DNA of 64,000 bases from Cordia subcordata (taxonomy: Eukaryota; Streptophyta; Magnoliopsida; Boraginales; Cordiaceae): assembly GCA_028554755.1 (NCBI GenBank), contig JAPTOF010000007.1, forward strand, positions 19,463,001 through 19,527,000, written 5' to 3'. Position numbers and translations under genes: made by a program. Of the stretch, positions 1-10,390 are shown piece after piece. The notes below the pieces were generated by a model, which saw nothing but the letters and a program-made list of their open reading frames with translations, ran no database searches and was not told the origin of the DNA. How positions within the stretch are numbered: the first letter of the stretch is position 1; every line of letters starts with the position of its first letter.

Positions 1-700
1 TGATGACAAGTGGAAAGAAATGAATGATGTTGCTATGACCAATTTGGATCTAGCAATGGCAGATTCGGTGCTGTCGAGCATCGAGGAGAAAAAGCCAGTA
101 AAAGAAATTTGGGATACACTAACTAAATTATACGAGGTCAAGTCACTTCACAACAAGATCTTCTTGAAGAGGAGACTTTATACTCTTCGAATAGAACATA
201 TCAATACCTTAATACGTTATTTTCTCAACTCATGTCGTTAGGTCATAAAATAGCGGAGTTTGAACGCATAAAGATTCTATTTCAAATTCTACCTGACTCG
301 TATGATTAACTCGTCATCAACTACACCAACAATGTTCTCACAGGTAGTCTAGTCTAGGAAGCTCAAAACAAGCAAAGGCACCAACGATTATGAGAGACAG
401 ACCAATGGGGCGTGGCTCAAGTGGAAGCCATAATCATGGTAGATCGAAATTAAGAAGTAGGAAAAATATCAAGTGCTACAATTGTGGCAAGAAAGGGCAC
501 GTCAAGAGGGATTATTGGCGCAACAAGACAACCCCCGAGGTCTCCAACTCTCAGGGATGTGTTGCGAATACTTCTGGTGATGGAGACATCTTATACATCG
601 AAGTAACAACTTTTAAAGGCAAAATAGAGCTCACTGATGTATGGATAATGAATTCGGAAGCGACGTGGTACATGACCTCTCGTTGAGAATGGTTCCGTAC
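1..700 (+). pseudogene. Ty1/copia gag remnant with zinc knuckle
   Basis: This is the 3' part of a copia gag gene, entering from the left edge. Positions 20-241 read as a gag (UBN2-type) segment containing IWDTLTKLYE and the KIFLKRRLYTLRI stretch, then the frame breaks. Positions 390-686 reopen with a zinc knuckle, CYNCGKKGH, at about 475. The CX2CX4HX4C motif has lost its last cysteine: the codon is TAT (Tyr) where TGT is expected. Gag would form the virus-like particle and bind RNA; this copy cannot. The 5' LTR and primer-binding site lie outside the window. Family assignment is secure from the order gag, protease, integrase, RT, RNase H in the following features. Confidence 0.9.
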
Positions 701-1222
701 ATATGAACCATGCTCTAGAGGATTTGTGTACATGGGTAACAATCATACCTTAGAGATTACTAGAACCGACACTATTAAGATAAAAATGTATGATGGTACA
801 ATTCGCACCATTGAAGAAGTACGACACATGAGGGGCTTGAGGAAGAATCTGTTGTCTCTTGGACAGCTAGATGACCTTGGCTGCAAGACCCATATCGAGG
901 ATGAGATCATGAAGGTCATCAAAGGCGCGCTTGTAGTAATCAAGGCAAAAAAGATCATGGTAAATCTATACATGCTTCTGGGAGATATATTGCAGGAGAC
1001 AGATGTATTTGTTGCATCAACTAGCCAAGAAGAGCCAATAGTAATGTGGCATCGCAGACTTGGCCACATGTCAAAACGAGGTTTGAAAATTCTCACAAAG
1101 CGTAATATCTTACTTAGGCTTAAGATGGTAAACTTAACATTGTGTGAGCACTGTATAACTAGTAAGTAGCATAGATTATCATTCGGGAGATCTACTACCA
1201 GAAGTAAACATATTCTGGACTT
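600..1222 (+). pseudogene. copia protease and GAG-pre-integrase remnant (5' of CACTA insertion)
   Basis: The protease active-site region reads WIMNSEATWYM at about 640, where copia proteases have W..DSGAS/T..M. The catalytic Asp is Asn and the following Gly is Glu. A TGA at about 684 replaces the Arg expected in SRREWF. Positions 726-1169 then read as the pre-integrase domain: LSLGQLDDLGC, MWHRRLGHMS and CEHC supply the HHCC-type zinc residues. A TAG follows at about 1167, where a Gln is usual. The frame runs ...KHILD to 1222 and is interrupted there by the CACTA element; it continues at 7893. Confidence 0.9.
1220..1222. repeat. CACTA target-site duplication, left (CTT)
   Basis: CTT immediately precedes the left terminus and is matched by CTT at 7890-7892. 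It lies in the copia codons for LDLIH. Confidence 0.92.
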
Positions 1223-1236
1223 CACTGCAAGAAAAA

Positions 1237-1625
1237 TTACCGCGACTGATGGCATAAGTCTGTTGCCAATCGGTCACCAAACCCTTGTTGGCGACGGAAA
1301 CGTAGTGTCATTATCAGTGTCGTAGCCATTTTGGTTTCGTAGCCAGTACGTCGCCAGGTGCGAGTAAAATTTTCATTTCCAGTTACTTTTTTTTAATTAA
1401 TTTGATCTTCGTTGCCATTGCTGTAACCTAGGTCTGTCACAATTCCGTCACCAGTTTACATTATTATTAAAATTATTGTATGTTGCCAAAGTGTCGCCAA
1501 CTTTCTGTCGCTATTTCGTAGCTATCAAGTTCCGCAGCCATCTGTCTCCATATTTGCCGTCGCCCATCCGTCGCTGATCTCCTATAATATTACCTTCGTC
1601 GCCATTCCATCACCAATATTTTTGT
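1237..1625. repeat. CACTA left subterminal repeat region
   Basis: This region holds many short degenerate repeats in both orientations, such as GTTGCCAAT, TTGGCGACGG, CCGTCGC, TCCGTCGC and GTCGCCATTCC. They match those inside the right end (7050-7875). In En/Spm elements such subterminal repeats bind the element's DNA-binding protein; that role is inferred here. No coding sequence was seen. Confidence 0.8.
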
Positions 1626-1924
1626 TTAAGCCATTGATCATTGATTTTATCTTGTACATTTAAAATTTGTCCTAAAAACAACAAGTTTAACCATAAAATT
1701 GCACAATGCACATTATAATTGAGAAAATTAAATAGCTGCATAATATTACATAAACTAAAGTTTAATATGTAAAAAACATATTAAATCTCTAAGAGTCATT
1801 ACTCAAGAACTACATAAATAAAAGTCTAGTTTAAATCTGTAAGAGTTATTACTCAAGAACTATATAAACAAAAGTCTAGCTTGTCTAAAATATAGCAAAT
1901 ATCTACAATTTAAGAGTCATCACC
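1626..1924. other. AT-rich stretch without recognisable gene (inside CACTA)
   Basis: The sequence between the left subterminal repeats and the transposase remnant is AT-rich. It contains a short internal duplication around 1795-1880 (TCTAAGAGTCATTACTCAAG and variants, followed by ACTAYATAAAYAAAAGTCTAG). Nothing else is recognisable. Confidence 0.6.
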
Positions 1925-2508
1925 CTAAGGAGCTGATGGATTATGCTGACGTGCAGGGATTAAGTCACGTAATGCAGCAATCTGCTCCATCATCTTCTGC
2001 ATTTGTTCCATGTTTTGCTGCTGCATTTGTTGTTGCTTCTGCTTAAACTCTTGCCATAGTTCTTTAGTCGCCCGAGTGACAGCATTTTCTACATCTTGTT
2101 GGGTGAACAAACGGTGTGATTGACTATATTGGTGTTTTGATCTAGCTTCTACAACCCCACGTGCACCATAACCAAACAAGCGCCCTTTCTTTGGCCCACC
2201 AACAGCCTGAAAAAATAGTGCATCATGATCAATAGGTGGTGGTGCACTAGGATCTCCTTGTGTCTCAAATACTTTCTCCTAGTGAAGTGTAATGTACTAA
2301 TCCTGTAAACAAAAATATAAACTTATTATTTATTATGATATTAAATCTTTATAATATATATCATACTAATATAATATATGAGAAATTCACTTACCATGAC
2401 CTCTGCTGCCTTAAGGACAGAGTAAGTGCCAGCGGCCGTTTTACGATGAGTCTTATCGAAGATCTCAGCCCGTGTCACTTCCCTACCAAGCCGAATAGTT
2501 TGTAATTT
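1925..2508 (-). pseudogene. Ptta/En/Spm-type (Transposase_24-like) gene remnant
   Basis: Read on the minus strand, an exon at 2508-2395 gives TIRLGREVTRAEIFDKTH followed by a GTAAG donor. A second exon starts after ACAG at 2303-2306 and runs down to 1925. It carries FQAVGGPKKGRLFGYGARG, the 'vGGPKKGRvyGlG' signature of plant Ptta/En/Spm proteins. The C-terminal 84 codons (2179-1925) form a Gln/Met-rich coiled coil (WQEFKQKQQQMQQQNMEQ). In-frame TAG codons between the second acceptor and 2280 break the gene. Only the C-terminal part of the family's usual length is present. The position and minus orientation near one terminus fit a CACTA accessory gene. Confidence 0.8.
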
Positions 2509-2527
2509 CACATTTCAATACAAGTAA

Positions 2528-2689
2528 AATCATATGTGGAGTCTTTAAGGCACGACTCCCCCTTTCACAATACATATTTGCATAAGAAAGTTAAAATTTA
2601 GATCACATAATCATATATGGAGTCTTTGAAGGCACTACTCCCGATTTCATAAAACACATTACCACAAGAAAGTTACAATTTAGAACACA
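2528..2689. repeat. 81-bp tandem duplication in CACTA
   Basis: Two adjacent copies begin at 2528 and 2609. Both read AATCATAT(G/A)TGGAGTCTTT, then a GGCAC(G/T)ACTCCC core and AAGAAAGTTA. They differ at several sites, so the duplication is old. Confidence 0.8.
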
Positions 2690-3409
2690 TGTAGAAATGA
2701 TATTTAGAGTTGTGTGTGCATGATTAGGAAGTGAAATACATGATCAAGAGTGTGTTCGGTAGTGTGAAAATGGTAAACAAAGATAGAAAGAAAAAAAATA
2801 ATTAATAAGAGTGAAGATCAAAGATAGATGCCCATCCCCTTTCCTTATAATTCAGCATTGAAACAGGAAAACTTCTTTGGCAGAAAAGCAAAGAGAACAT
2901 TGAAAGTAGTACTGCTAGGGTTTCATATAAGATTCTTCATCTGAAGAACAAAGAGAACATTGAAAGGTCTAGATTGAAAGCAGTGGATTATTCTAAAGAT
3001 AGTTCTAATAAAGTGAATTCTTAGCTTACAATTATCATCTAGATTAGGTTTAGGCTTATACTTAGTATTTTCATGCATTAGATTATGTAAATTAGGCATT
3101 TCTCTTTTATAGACTCTCATATAACTAAGTAATCTTGGAAATATGTCATATTAGTACAATTAATGTAGACCTTGTATGTAGGTTTAGGTTTAAACTTAAT
3201 ATTTTCCAACACAATACAACAGCAACACATCAGTTTGTTAAGTGAAATCAAGGTCACCAAGCCTGTAAACCCTGCATCAATCCTGACCTGGACCCTTAAT
3301 GCATAAATTTCCCAAAACACAAGCCAACCTCTCACATCATAGCATATACAAACTAAAGTAGTAGCACCAAAAAACATGCTACAATCAGATTTCTGCCAAA
3401 TCACAATAG
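2690..3409. other. Non-coding interior of CACTA
   Basis: AT-rich sequence with no conserved reading frame. A short repeat, GAACAAAGAGAACATTGAAAG, occurs around 2945, with a near copy at about 2886. The small open frames here show no family features. Confidence 0.6.
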
Positions 3410-3447
3410 CTCTCTCTCTTTCTCTCTCTCTCTCTCTCACACACACA
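3410..3447. repeat. (CT)n-(CA)n microsatellite
   Basis: An almost pure CT run interrupted by one TT, ending in CACACACACA. A second, shorter CT run lies at 4441-4462. Confidence 0.9.
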
Positions 3448-3516
3448 TTTTCAAGCTAAACTAGCTGCCATTCCTCTCTCAAACGCTGACAAGTGTTCAA
3501 GAATCGATTAAAAAGA

Positions 3517-3820
3517 CTTCAAGCTTGATAGTGTTGGTAAATTAAGTAATAAAATGAAATCATGTATAGGAACTAATAGTCATTTCACAAGCACAAAAAG
3601 TTGTTTTATAATATAACATGTAAGAAAGGAAAATGCACTAGTGCATATACAATTATTAGCTACTCAAACAAGACAAAAAGCTTAATTATATTAGTGACTG
3701 CAGAAAATTAATAGAAACTTTGCAAAATCTTGTTTCATTGTAATGGAAAGCAGTAATTGCAAAATGAGGGAAATGTTCACACATATGTTAGAAAATAGAT
3801 GCAATACCAACATGACTCAT
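3517..3820 (+). repeat. 304-bp direct duplication, copy 1
   Basis: Starts CTTCAAGCTTGATAGTGTTGG and ends in ACCAACATGACTCAT. The matching copy at 3906-4209 has the same length and differs by scattered substitutions only, with no net indel. The 85 bp between them is unique. Probably a segmental duplication within the transposon. Confidence 0.85.
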
Positions 3821-3905
3821 TCGCTCAAGGTGCAAGTCCTAAAGGTTATATATAAATAATTTGTACATCAACTACCTCTGGTGATTAACGCCTCATCCTT
3901 CTCTT

Positions 3906-4209
3906 CTTCAAGCTTGATAGTGTTGGTAAATTAAGTAATAAAATGAAAGCATGCATAGGAACTAATAGTCATTTCACAAGCACAAAAAGTTGTTTTATAA
4001 TATAACATGTAAGAAAGGAAAATGCACAAGTGTATTTACAACTATTAGCTACTCAAACAAGACAAAAAACTTAATTATATTAGTGACTACAGAAAAGTAA
4101 CAGAAACTTAGCAAAATCTTGCTTCATTGTAATAGAAAGTAGTAATTGCAAAATGAGAGAAATGTTCACACAAATGTTAGAAAATAGATGCAATACCAAC
4201 ATGGCTCAT
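3906..4209 (+). repeat. 304-bp direct duplication, copy 2
   Basis: Second copy of the 304-bp segment, starting CTTCAAGCTTGATAGTGTTGG and ending ACCAACATGGCTCAT. It differs from copy 1 mostly by transitions. Confidence 0.85.
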
Positions 4210-5805
4210 AAGAATATAAACCCATTTAATTCCCTGAGCAATTCAGACTCTAAATGAAGTCCCATAACAGTGTACTGTGAAACATTTGTTTTGAAAGCAT
4301 TAAGCAATTTGAGACTGGACTACAAGCTTGCTAACACTTTGGTCCATTTGACATTAAAGAGTGAAAATTCAGAAACAATTCCAGAAAAACAGACACGAAA
4401 AATGATAAAAGCAAGAATAGAGAGAAGAAGAGGCCACACCCTCTGTCTCTCTCTCTCTCTCCGCCCTATATTTTTCTCTTTTTCATTCAAATACACATAC
4501 AAATACACCCATATTACCCTAACTACATATGAAAACAGCACTGCCAAAACTCCTTTACAAAGCATCAAACAAAAATCACTGTAGAATGTAAAGGCTCATT
4601 AATTAAGACTTACCTCTAGCTTCTTTTGCTCGTGGTATAGGATAGGGCCAGAATTATGCATGGCGGTGGTTTTAGGCCCTATTTAACTTGTTTTGTGCAG
4701 ATTGCTTTAGCCAATTTGGATCTTGCCATCTGTAGTGGTAAAATCTCTAGTCTCACAATATCCAAGTTCAGGATATGACATATCTACTTAAAAAGTACAC
4801 AGAACCTGTACCAAACATTACTTGAGACATTAGAGTTTGAAGACCTCAACACTATACCATCAAAAAATATAACAATCCACGAATATAACAAAGGCAGTAT
4901 CTCCAAATTCGCAATCAACACAAATTATCTCAATCAACACAAATTGACTACGTGGCAATGAATTGCTAAGATCTTTTCCTTTCCTTCTTTTCCTCCTCTT
5001 TTGGTATGGTTTCTTGATTAAGACCGTGAATGGAGATGACAAAAACAAACAAAAAACTTATACACACAGACACAGACATAATAAAGCATGAACGTGTGAT
5101 TAGAATAATTTAAGTCAACATACAGTTAATATATATATAGCTGGAAAAATTAACCAGGTAGTTGACTTGACTCGAGAGGCAAACTTGAGATTACTTTGTC
5201 CAAACACCTTAATTTTGCCAATGTTAAAAACTATTTATGGCTCCTAATGAAGTACCCTGGTTACGTTTACCAGGAAAAAAATTTCAATTACATGTTAAAA
5301 ACTAGTTATGGCTCCTAACATCGTTTATTTTGCTTAATCTAATGAAGTTACGCTAAATCATTGACTATCTTCTTAAAACTTTTGGTATTTGAATAGCAAA
5401 AAATGAATCTGGACTAAAAAGTCTAATTCAGTGGCCAGAGAAAGTTTATCCTTTGACACGTAAACTAGGAAAATCTAAAAAAACTCCATGACCAAAACAG
5501 ATGTTCCAAGTCTCCATATCCAAATGGTTGGTTTTACTTTTACACGAGGTTAGGAACTCCCTTTATCCTAACCAACCTTATACCCGCACCTCACATCCTT
5601 GCCGATAATTTGCTCATTCAAAACAATCATTCTCATCCAATTCGTGTTTCTCACACACATATATAAATTGAAGAAAATGTGAAGACACAAATGGATCAAA
5701 GAAAATGTGAAGACATAGATTTCTTTGCAAACCCACATCTATAAATACCCAGACACAAATTGAAACTTAGAATTCTGATTTGGAAAAAATCATGTGAAAC
5801 ATGCA
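4210..5805. other. Non-coding interior of CACTA with CT microsatellite
   Basis: No conserved protein was recognised in this 1.6 kb. It includes the CT run at 4441-4462 and a short repeated phrase, TTAAAAACTA(T/G)TTATGGCTCCTAA, at about 5224 and 5293. The open frames here are low-complexity. Confidence 0.55.
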
Positions 5806-5905
5806 TACATATATATATATATATATACATGTATATACCTAGATCTACACACATGTGTGTGTGTATGTATGTATATATATGTATACATATATATATATAT
5901 ATAAT
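5806..5905. repeat. AT/GT microsatellite cluster
   Basis: Two ATATAT runs flank a TGTGTGTGTATGTATG run. The apparent reading frame across it on the minus strand (Tyr/Ile/His-rich) is an artefact of this repeat. Confidence 0.9.
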
Positions 5906-7049
5906 GAAAGAAAAACATACAAATAGAAGATAGCTTTGTCGGTGGGGCGCACGCGGTGGGCTCGGATTGGGGGGCGCACGTGATAGATTTGTCGATAGCT
6001 TTGACTTCACGGGGTGAAAATGCTTTTGCAGGGGTGAAATAATCTATTAAAGGTGCCGCTATTGTGGAGAAAAAGGATATGAAATCAACAATAAAGGTGA
6101 AAATGCCAAGAGAAAATTGCTTTTGCTTTGCTTTTCCAAGTTAAAGTAACTCCAGTTACTTCTTTTGCTTTGCCTGGTAAAGCAACGTTGCAAGTGGGGA
6201 GGGGACAAGTGGGGTAAGGAGGGGGGTAGACGTGGTGAAAATTTTTACCGTTAGTTTTTTTTCACAACCATTGATATATCCATCTTATCTCACTTTCAAC
6301 GGCCTAGATATCATTTTTGTTCCATTGCATGCAAGAGATCACGTGTCAGGCTTTGGAAACATCACCTGAACAGAACGTCTCTGACTATTGCTGTACGTTG
6401 CTGTGAGTAATAGTGTGTTTATAATGATTTTTTTTTAAGATGGATGTTTTATTCAAATTTAAAGATAATTTATAAAATTTAAAATATCTTATTAAATGAA
6501 CCATCTATTTTATAATGGTCAAAATAAGATAGGATAAATTATTTAATGAAACTATGATGTGTTTTAAAACTTTAAAGAATCCGCGATAAGATGTCTCAAA
6601 TTTATAAATTTTTTTTCTATTTCAATATGATAACCTTCTTAAAATAAGATTATAAAAAATAAAGCATAAATCGTATTAGATACATTTCACATTTTAATAG
6701 AAAGCAAAGATTCTCATGATATACACACTAAGGGGAATAAATAGAAAAATTGCTAAAAGGTATAGATAAAAGCTTTTTACTATTGATATAATTTTAAATT
6801 TGTTATTTATGAAATTAAAAAAACTAATATTTAAATATTTATAATATATATATATATTATATAAATTATTATTTTACTTATTAATTAATTAAATAATTGT
6901 TAATCATATGCGAAAAATGTTCAAATTAAAATATTAAAAATTTAAAAAGTAAGGAATTAAAAATTCAAATATTTAAAATATAAAACTTTAACTTGCTAAA
7001 TTAAAAATTAAATTTAAAAATCAAAATAATAAGAGGAAAAAACTTACAA
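5906..7049. other. Non-coding interior of CACTA
   Basis: A GC-richer patch at 5940-6250, with TTTGCTTTGCTTTTCC and GGGGCGCACG phrases, is followed by very AT-rich DNA (6420-7040). No gene was recognised. Confidence 0.55.
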
Positions 7050-7875
7050 CTAAACTCTGTCATCAATCCGTCGCAAACTATTTACGCCCGTTGCTATTCC
7101 ATAGCCAATTGGTGACGGCTTGCAATGGCATAAGAAGATAAAATTAAATTTTGTACCTAAATCAATATCAATCTATTAGTTTTTGTTGTATACTTAATTT
7201 CAAGCCTTGATCTTGTAGAAGATAATATATTTCACATTACACTTGCTTGAAATTATAGTCGCAAAAATATATTGATTGAATACATGACTATTCTAGCAAC
7301 TAATATAGAAAAAAAGGTTTTCTATCAATGAATAGGTTAATATTATTTGGTTTTCACATGATATAATTTTTCTTCACACAACATAAGCATCTATATCCTT
7401 GAAGTTGATTTCATTAAAAAAATATATAAGATTTATAGTTATTAGCATGTTTAATGAATATTTTCGTCACCAATCCGTAGCCAACTGATGACAGATTCGT
7501 GACGGAAATTTTCCTTTTTTGGTTTATTGTTGCTATGCCGCGGCTATTCCGTCTCCAATTGGTGACGAATTTCTTCCGTCGCCATGCTTTCTGCGACGGA
7601 TTGGCTACGGAAATGTAAATTGGTGATGGATTGGCTACGAAAATTTCCCCTTTTTGGTTTATTGTTGTTATGCTGTTGCTATTCCGTCGGCAATTGGCGA
7701 CGAATTTTGTCCGTCGCCATGTTTTATGCGACGGATTGGCTATGGACACGTGGGTTGGCGACGGATTGGCAGCAGAACTTCCCCATTTTTGATTTATTGT
7801 TCCTATGCCATCGCTATTCCGTTGCCAAATGGCAACAGATTTTTTCAGTCACCATTTCTCCGTCGCCTACGGCTG
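7050..7875. repeat. CACTA right subterminal repeat region with three 135-bp units
   Basis: Repeats CCGTCGCCA, GCGACGGATTGGC and CAATTGGYGACGAAT mirror the left end. At 7490-7875 they are organised as three tandem units: the phrase GGTTTATTGTTG (GATTTATTGTTC in the third) starts at 7521, 7656 and 7791, exactly 135 bp apart. A first isolated patch is at 7065-7125. The stretch between (about 7130-7460) is AT-rich with nothing recognisable. Confidence 0.85.
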
Positions 7876-7889
7876 TTTTTCTTGTAGTG

Positions 7890-7892
7890 CTT
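7890..7892. repeat. CACTA target-site duplication, right (CTT)
   Basis: CTT immediately follows the right terminus. With the left copy it identifies the insertion point to the base. Confidence 0.92.
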
Positions 7893-8600
7893 GATTCACT
7901 CAAACATATGGGAATCATCGGTTTTATCCCTAGGAAGAGCAAAGTATCTTGTATCATTCATTGATGACTACTCTAGGAGATTGTGGGTGTACCCGATCAA
8001 GAACAAGTCGGATGTGTTTTCAATATTCAAGGAGTACAGAGCACATGTGAAACTTGAATCCTACAAAAGGTTCAAGTGTTTGAGGGTAGACAATGGAGGA
8101 GAATACACTGACGGGAGTTTTCTGGCATTTTGCAAGCAAGAGGGTATTTAGAGCCAGTTCACGATTCCACATACACCTCAGCAAAATAAAGTTGCAGAGT
8201 GGATGAACAGAACTGTAGGTCTAGCCAAGTCATTTTGGGCAGAAGCAGTCAAAATTGCCTATCACCTAATAAATTGGTCACCATCAACGACAATTGGATT
8301 AACGACACTAATGGAAATGTGGACGGGTAAACCCGTAAATTATTCTACCTTACACGTTTTCGGATGTCCTACATATGTGATTTATGGTTCTCAAGGAAGA
8401 ACAAAGCTGGATCCGAAATCCAAGAAATGCATATTCTTGAGGTATGCTGATGGTGTTAAGAGGTATCGCTTGTGGGATCCCACTGACCACAAGGTTATCG
8501 TCAGCAGAGATGAGATCTTTGTAAAAAGTAAACTATAAAGTGAAGATGATGATAGCACTGGAAAGGAGACTCTTGTAATAGAAGTTGAAGATAAATTAGA
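7893..8600 (+). pseudogene. copia integrase remnant (3' of CACTA insertion)
   Basis: Continues the frame broken at 1222. HSNIWES at about 7895 corresponds to the HSD.WGP integrase start, with the first catalytic Asp changed to Asn. SFIDDYSRRLWVYPIK and VDNGGEY (second Asp kept) follow. A TAG at about 8149 ends the open frame. Past it, QQNKVAEWMNRT matches the conserved QQNGVAERMNRT; the catalytic Glu remains, while Gly-to-Lys and Arg-to-Trp are both transitions. Positions 8203-8538 give the downstream region with LHVFGCPTYV and KLDPKSKKCIFL. The enzyme would insert cDNA; this copy is dead. Confidence 0.92.
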
Positions 8601-9780
8601 ATAAGGAGATGCTTCTTCTGAAATTGTGCTAGAGCACAAGGAACACGAACCAACCGAGGCCAAGGTTACAGAAATTCAACGTTTGTCACGGCAGATAGCA
8701 AGACCATTATGGCACTTTGATTATGTTATGGCAAGTAATGCTGCATACTATCTTCTAACGGAGGATGGAGAACCATCAACTTATCACGAGACTATGAGTA
8801 GCCTTGATATTGCACTGTGGATGACAGTAATGCAAGAAAAAATTGAAGCATTGCACAGAAACAAGACATGGGAGCTTGTTCCACTACCACCTGAAAGGAA
8901 AGCCATCGCCAACAACTAGGTCTACAAGATCAAATGAGATGACAATGATTAGGTGGAACGATATCATGCAAGACTGGTGGTGAAAAGATTTGCTCAAAAA
9001 GAAGGCGTGACTTCAATGAGATATTTTCTCTATTGGTTAGACTTACAACTATCAAATCAGTCTTGACCATGTGTGCTGTGTTCCATTTATATCTAGAACA
9101 GTTAGATGTAAAAAGGGTTTTATTCATGGAAAACTTGAAGAAGAGATTTATATGCTTCAACTAGAAGGTTTTATTGAGAAAGGAAAAGAAAACTTAGTTT
9201 GCAGGTTAACCAAATCTCTGTACGGTCTAAAGTAGGCACCAAGGTGTTGGTACAAGAGATTTGATTCCTTCATAATTGGCCTCGAGTACAACAGACTCAA
9301 CACAAACCATTGTACATATTACAAGAGGTTTGGAGATAATGATTTTATAATTCTGCTGTTTTACATGGACCATATGCTAGTAGCAAGCCTCAGCAAAGAT
9401 CGTGTCCAAGAATTGAAGACACAATTGGCTAATAAGTTTGACATGAAGGATTTGGGACCAGCAAAGAAGATTTTAGGGATGCAAATTCACTGAGACAGAA
9501 AAGGCAAGAAAGTATGGATTTCTCCAAAAAAACTACTTTAGGAAAATTATGTAGCGGTTCAACATGCAAGATTGTAAAGAAATCTCGACCCCACTTCCTA
9601 TCAAGTATAAGTTACCTCAAGTATGTTCCCTAGTAATGAAGTGGAAAGGATGGATATGTCTCGAGTACCGTATGCATCAGTAGTGGGAAGTCTCATGTTC
9701 GCTATGATATGTACAAGACGAGATATTACTCAAGTTGTTGGAACAGTCAGTCGGTTCATGGCGAATCCTGGTAAAGAGCA
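8601..9780 (+). pseudogene. copia reverse transcriptase remnant
   Basis: Pieces in shifting frames: an N-terminal RT segment KTWELVPLP at 8860, RFAQKEGV at about 8985, EIYMLQLEGFIEKGK at about 9150, SLYGLK followed by TAG then APRCWYKRF at about 9220, and KFDMKDLGPAKKILGMQIH followed by TGA at about 9490. The polymerase YVDDM motif reads YMDHM at about 9364, losing the second catalytic Asp. At least two frameshifts and several stops make it non-functional. Confidence 0.92.
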
Positions 9781-10323
9781 TTGGATGTCAAGAAGACCTT
9801 GAGATATATCAAAGAAAGCTTGGATGTTGCATTATGTTACAGAGGATCAAAATTTACTGTCTGGGGCTTTGTTGATTCATATTTTTCCAGTGATTCCGAT
9901 AAACGGAAGTCCATTATTGGCTATGTGTTTACACTTGTGGAAGGAGCGATGAGCTGGGTATCCAAGTTACAAACTGTTGTGACACTCTCTACAACAGCGG
10001 TCGAGTACATGACAACTACACATGTTTGTAAGGAAGCAATTTGGAGTCAAAGGTTAATAGAGGAGCTCGGGCACAAACAAGAAAAGATTCTCTTGTATTG
10101 TGATAGTCAGAGTGCCTTGTACATTGCAAGGAATCTAGCCTTTCATTCCAGGACGTACCATATAGGTGTTCAATATCACTTTGTTCGTGAAGTAGTGGAG
10201 GAAGGAAGTGTGGACATGCAGAAGATTCACACTAACGAAAACCTAGCAGATTTTATGACGAAGATGATCAACGTTGACAAATTTGTTTGGAGTAGATCCT
10301 CTTATGGCCTAGCAGAGACGTAA
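9781..10323 (+). pseudogene. copia RNase H domain (longest surviving open frame)
   Basis: An open stretch of about 180 codons matches the C-terminal RNase H of Tnt1/Tork copia polyproteins. Recognisable parts are KRKSIIGYVFTL, MSWVSKLQ, VTLSTTAVEYM, LLYCDSQSALYIARN, YHFVREVVEEG and TNENLADFMTK. It ends at TAA (10321-10323). The start codon is not a true start; this is the tail of a polyprotein. Confidence 0.93.
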
Positions 10324-10378
10324 GCAACATGGTACAAGCAAGTTTGGAGAGATTTGAAGGATAGCTCAAAGTGAACTT

Positions 10379-10390
10379 TAAGTGGGAGAA
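10379..10390 (+). promoter_or_regulatory. copia polypurine tract
   Basis: AAGTGGGAGAA lies directly before a TG dinucleotide, the usual plus-strand primer site of copia elements, and about 57 bp after the polyprotein stop. Confidence 0.75.

Larger units (their letters stand above)
1223..7889. mobile_element. CACTA (En/Spm) DNA transposon, non-autonomous, inserted in copia
   Basis: The left terminus is CACTGCAAGAAAAA (1223-1236). The right terminus is TTTTTCTTGTAGTG (7876-7889), whose reverse complement CACTACAAGAAAAA differs at one base. The element is flanked by the 3-bp direct repeat CTT (1220-1222 and 7890-7892), the usual CACTA target duplication. Removing the element and one CTT restores ctggacttgattcac, which reads LDLIH in the copia frame, so the ends are exact. 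Subterminal repeats rich in CCGTCGCCA and CGACGGATTGGC lie inside both ends. The only transposase-related sequence seen is a broken Ptta/En/Spm-type gene on the minus strand (1925-2508). No TNP2-like transposase was found, so the element is probably mobilised only in trans, if at all. Confidence 0.95.

Noticed and set aside
3117..3446. 109-codon minus-strand frame beginning with RERERERER
   Set aside because: The Arg-Glu run is the CT microsatellite read on the other strand; no family features follow.
5696..6010. 104-codon minus-strand frame rich in Tyr, Ile and His
   Set aside because: Created by the AT/GT microsatellite at 5806-5905.
7584..7964. 126-codon open frame on the plus strand at the CACTA right end
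   Set aside because: It runs through the 135-bp subterminal repeats and across the transposon/copia junction; composition comes from the repeats, not from coding.
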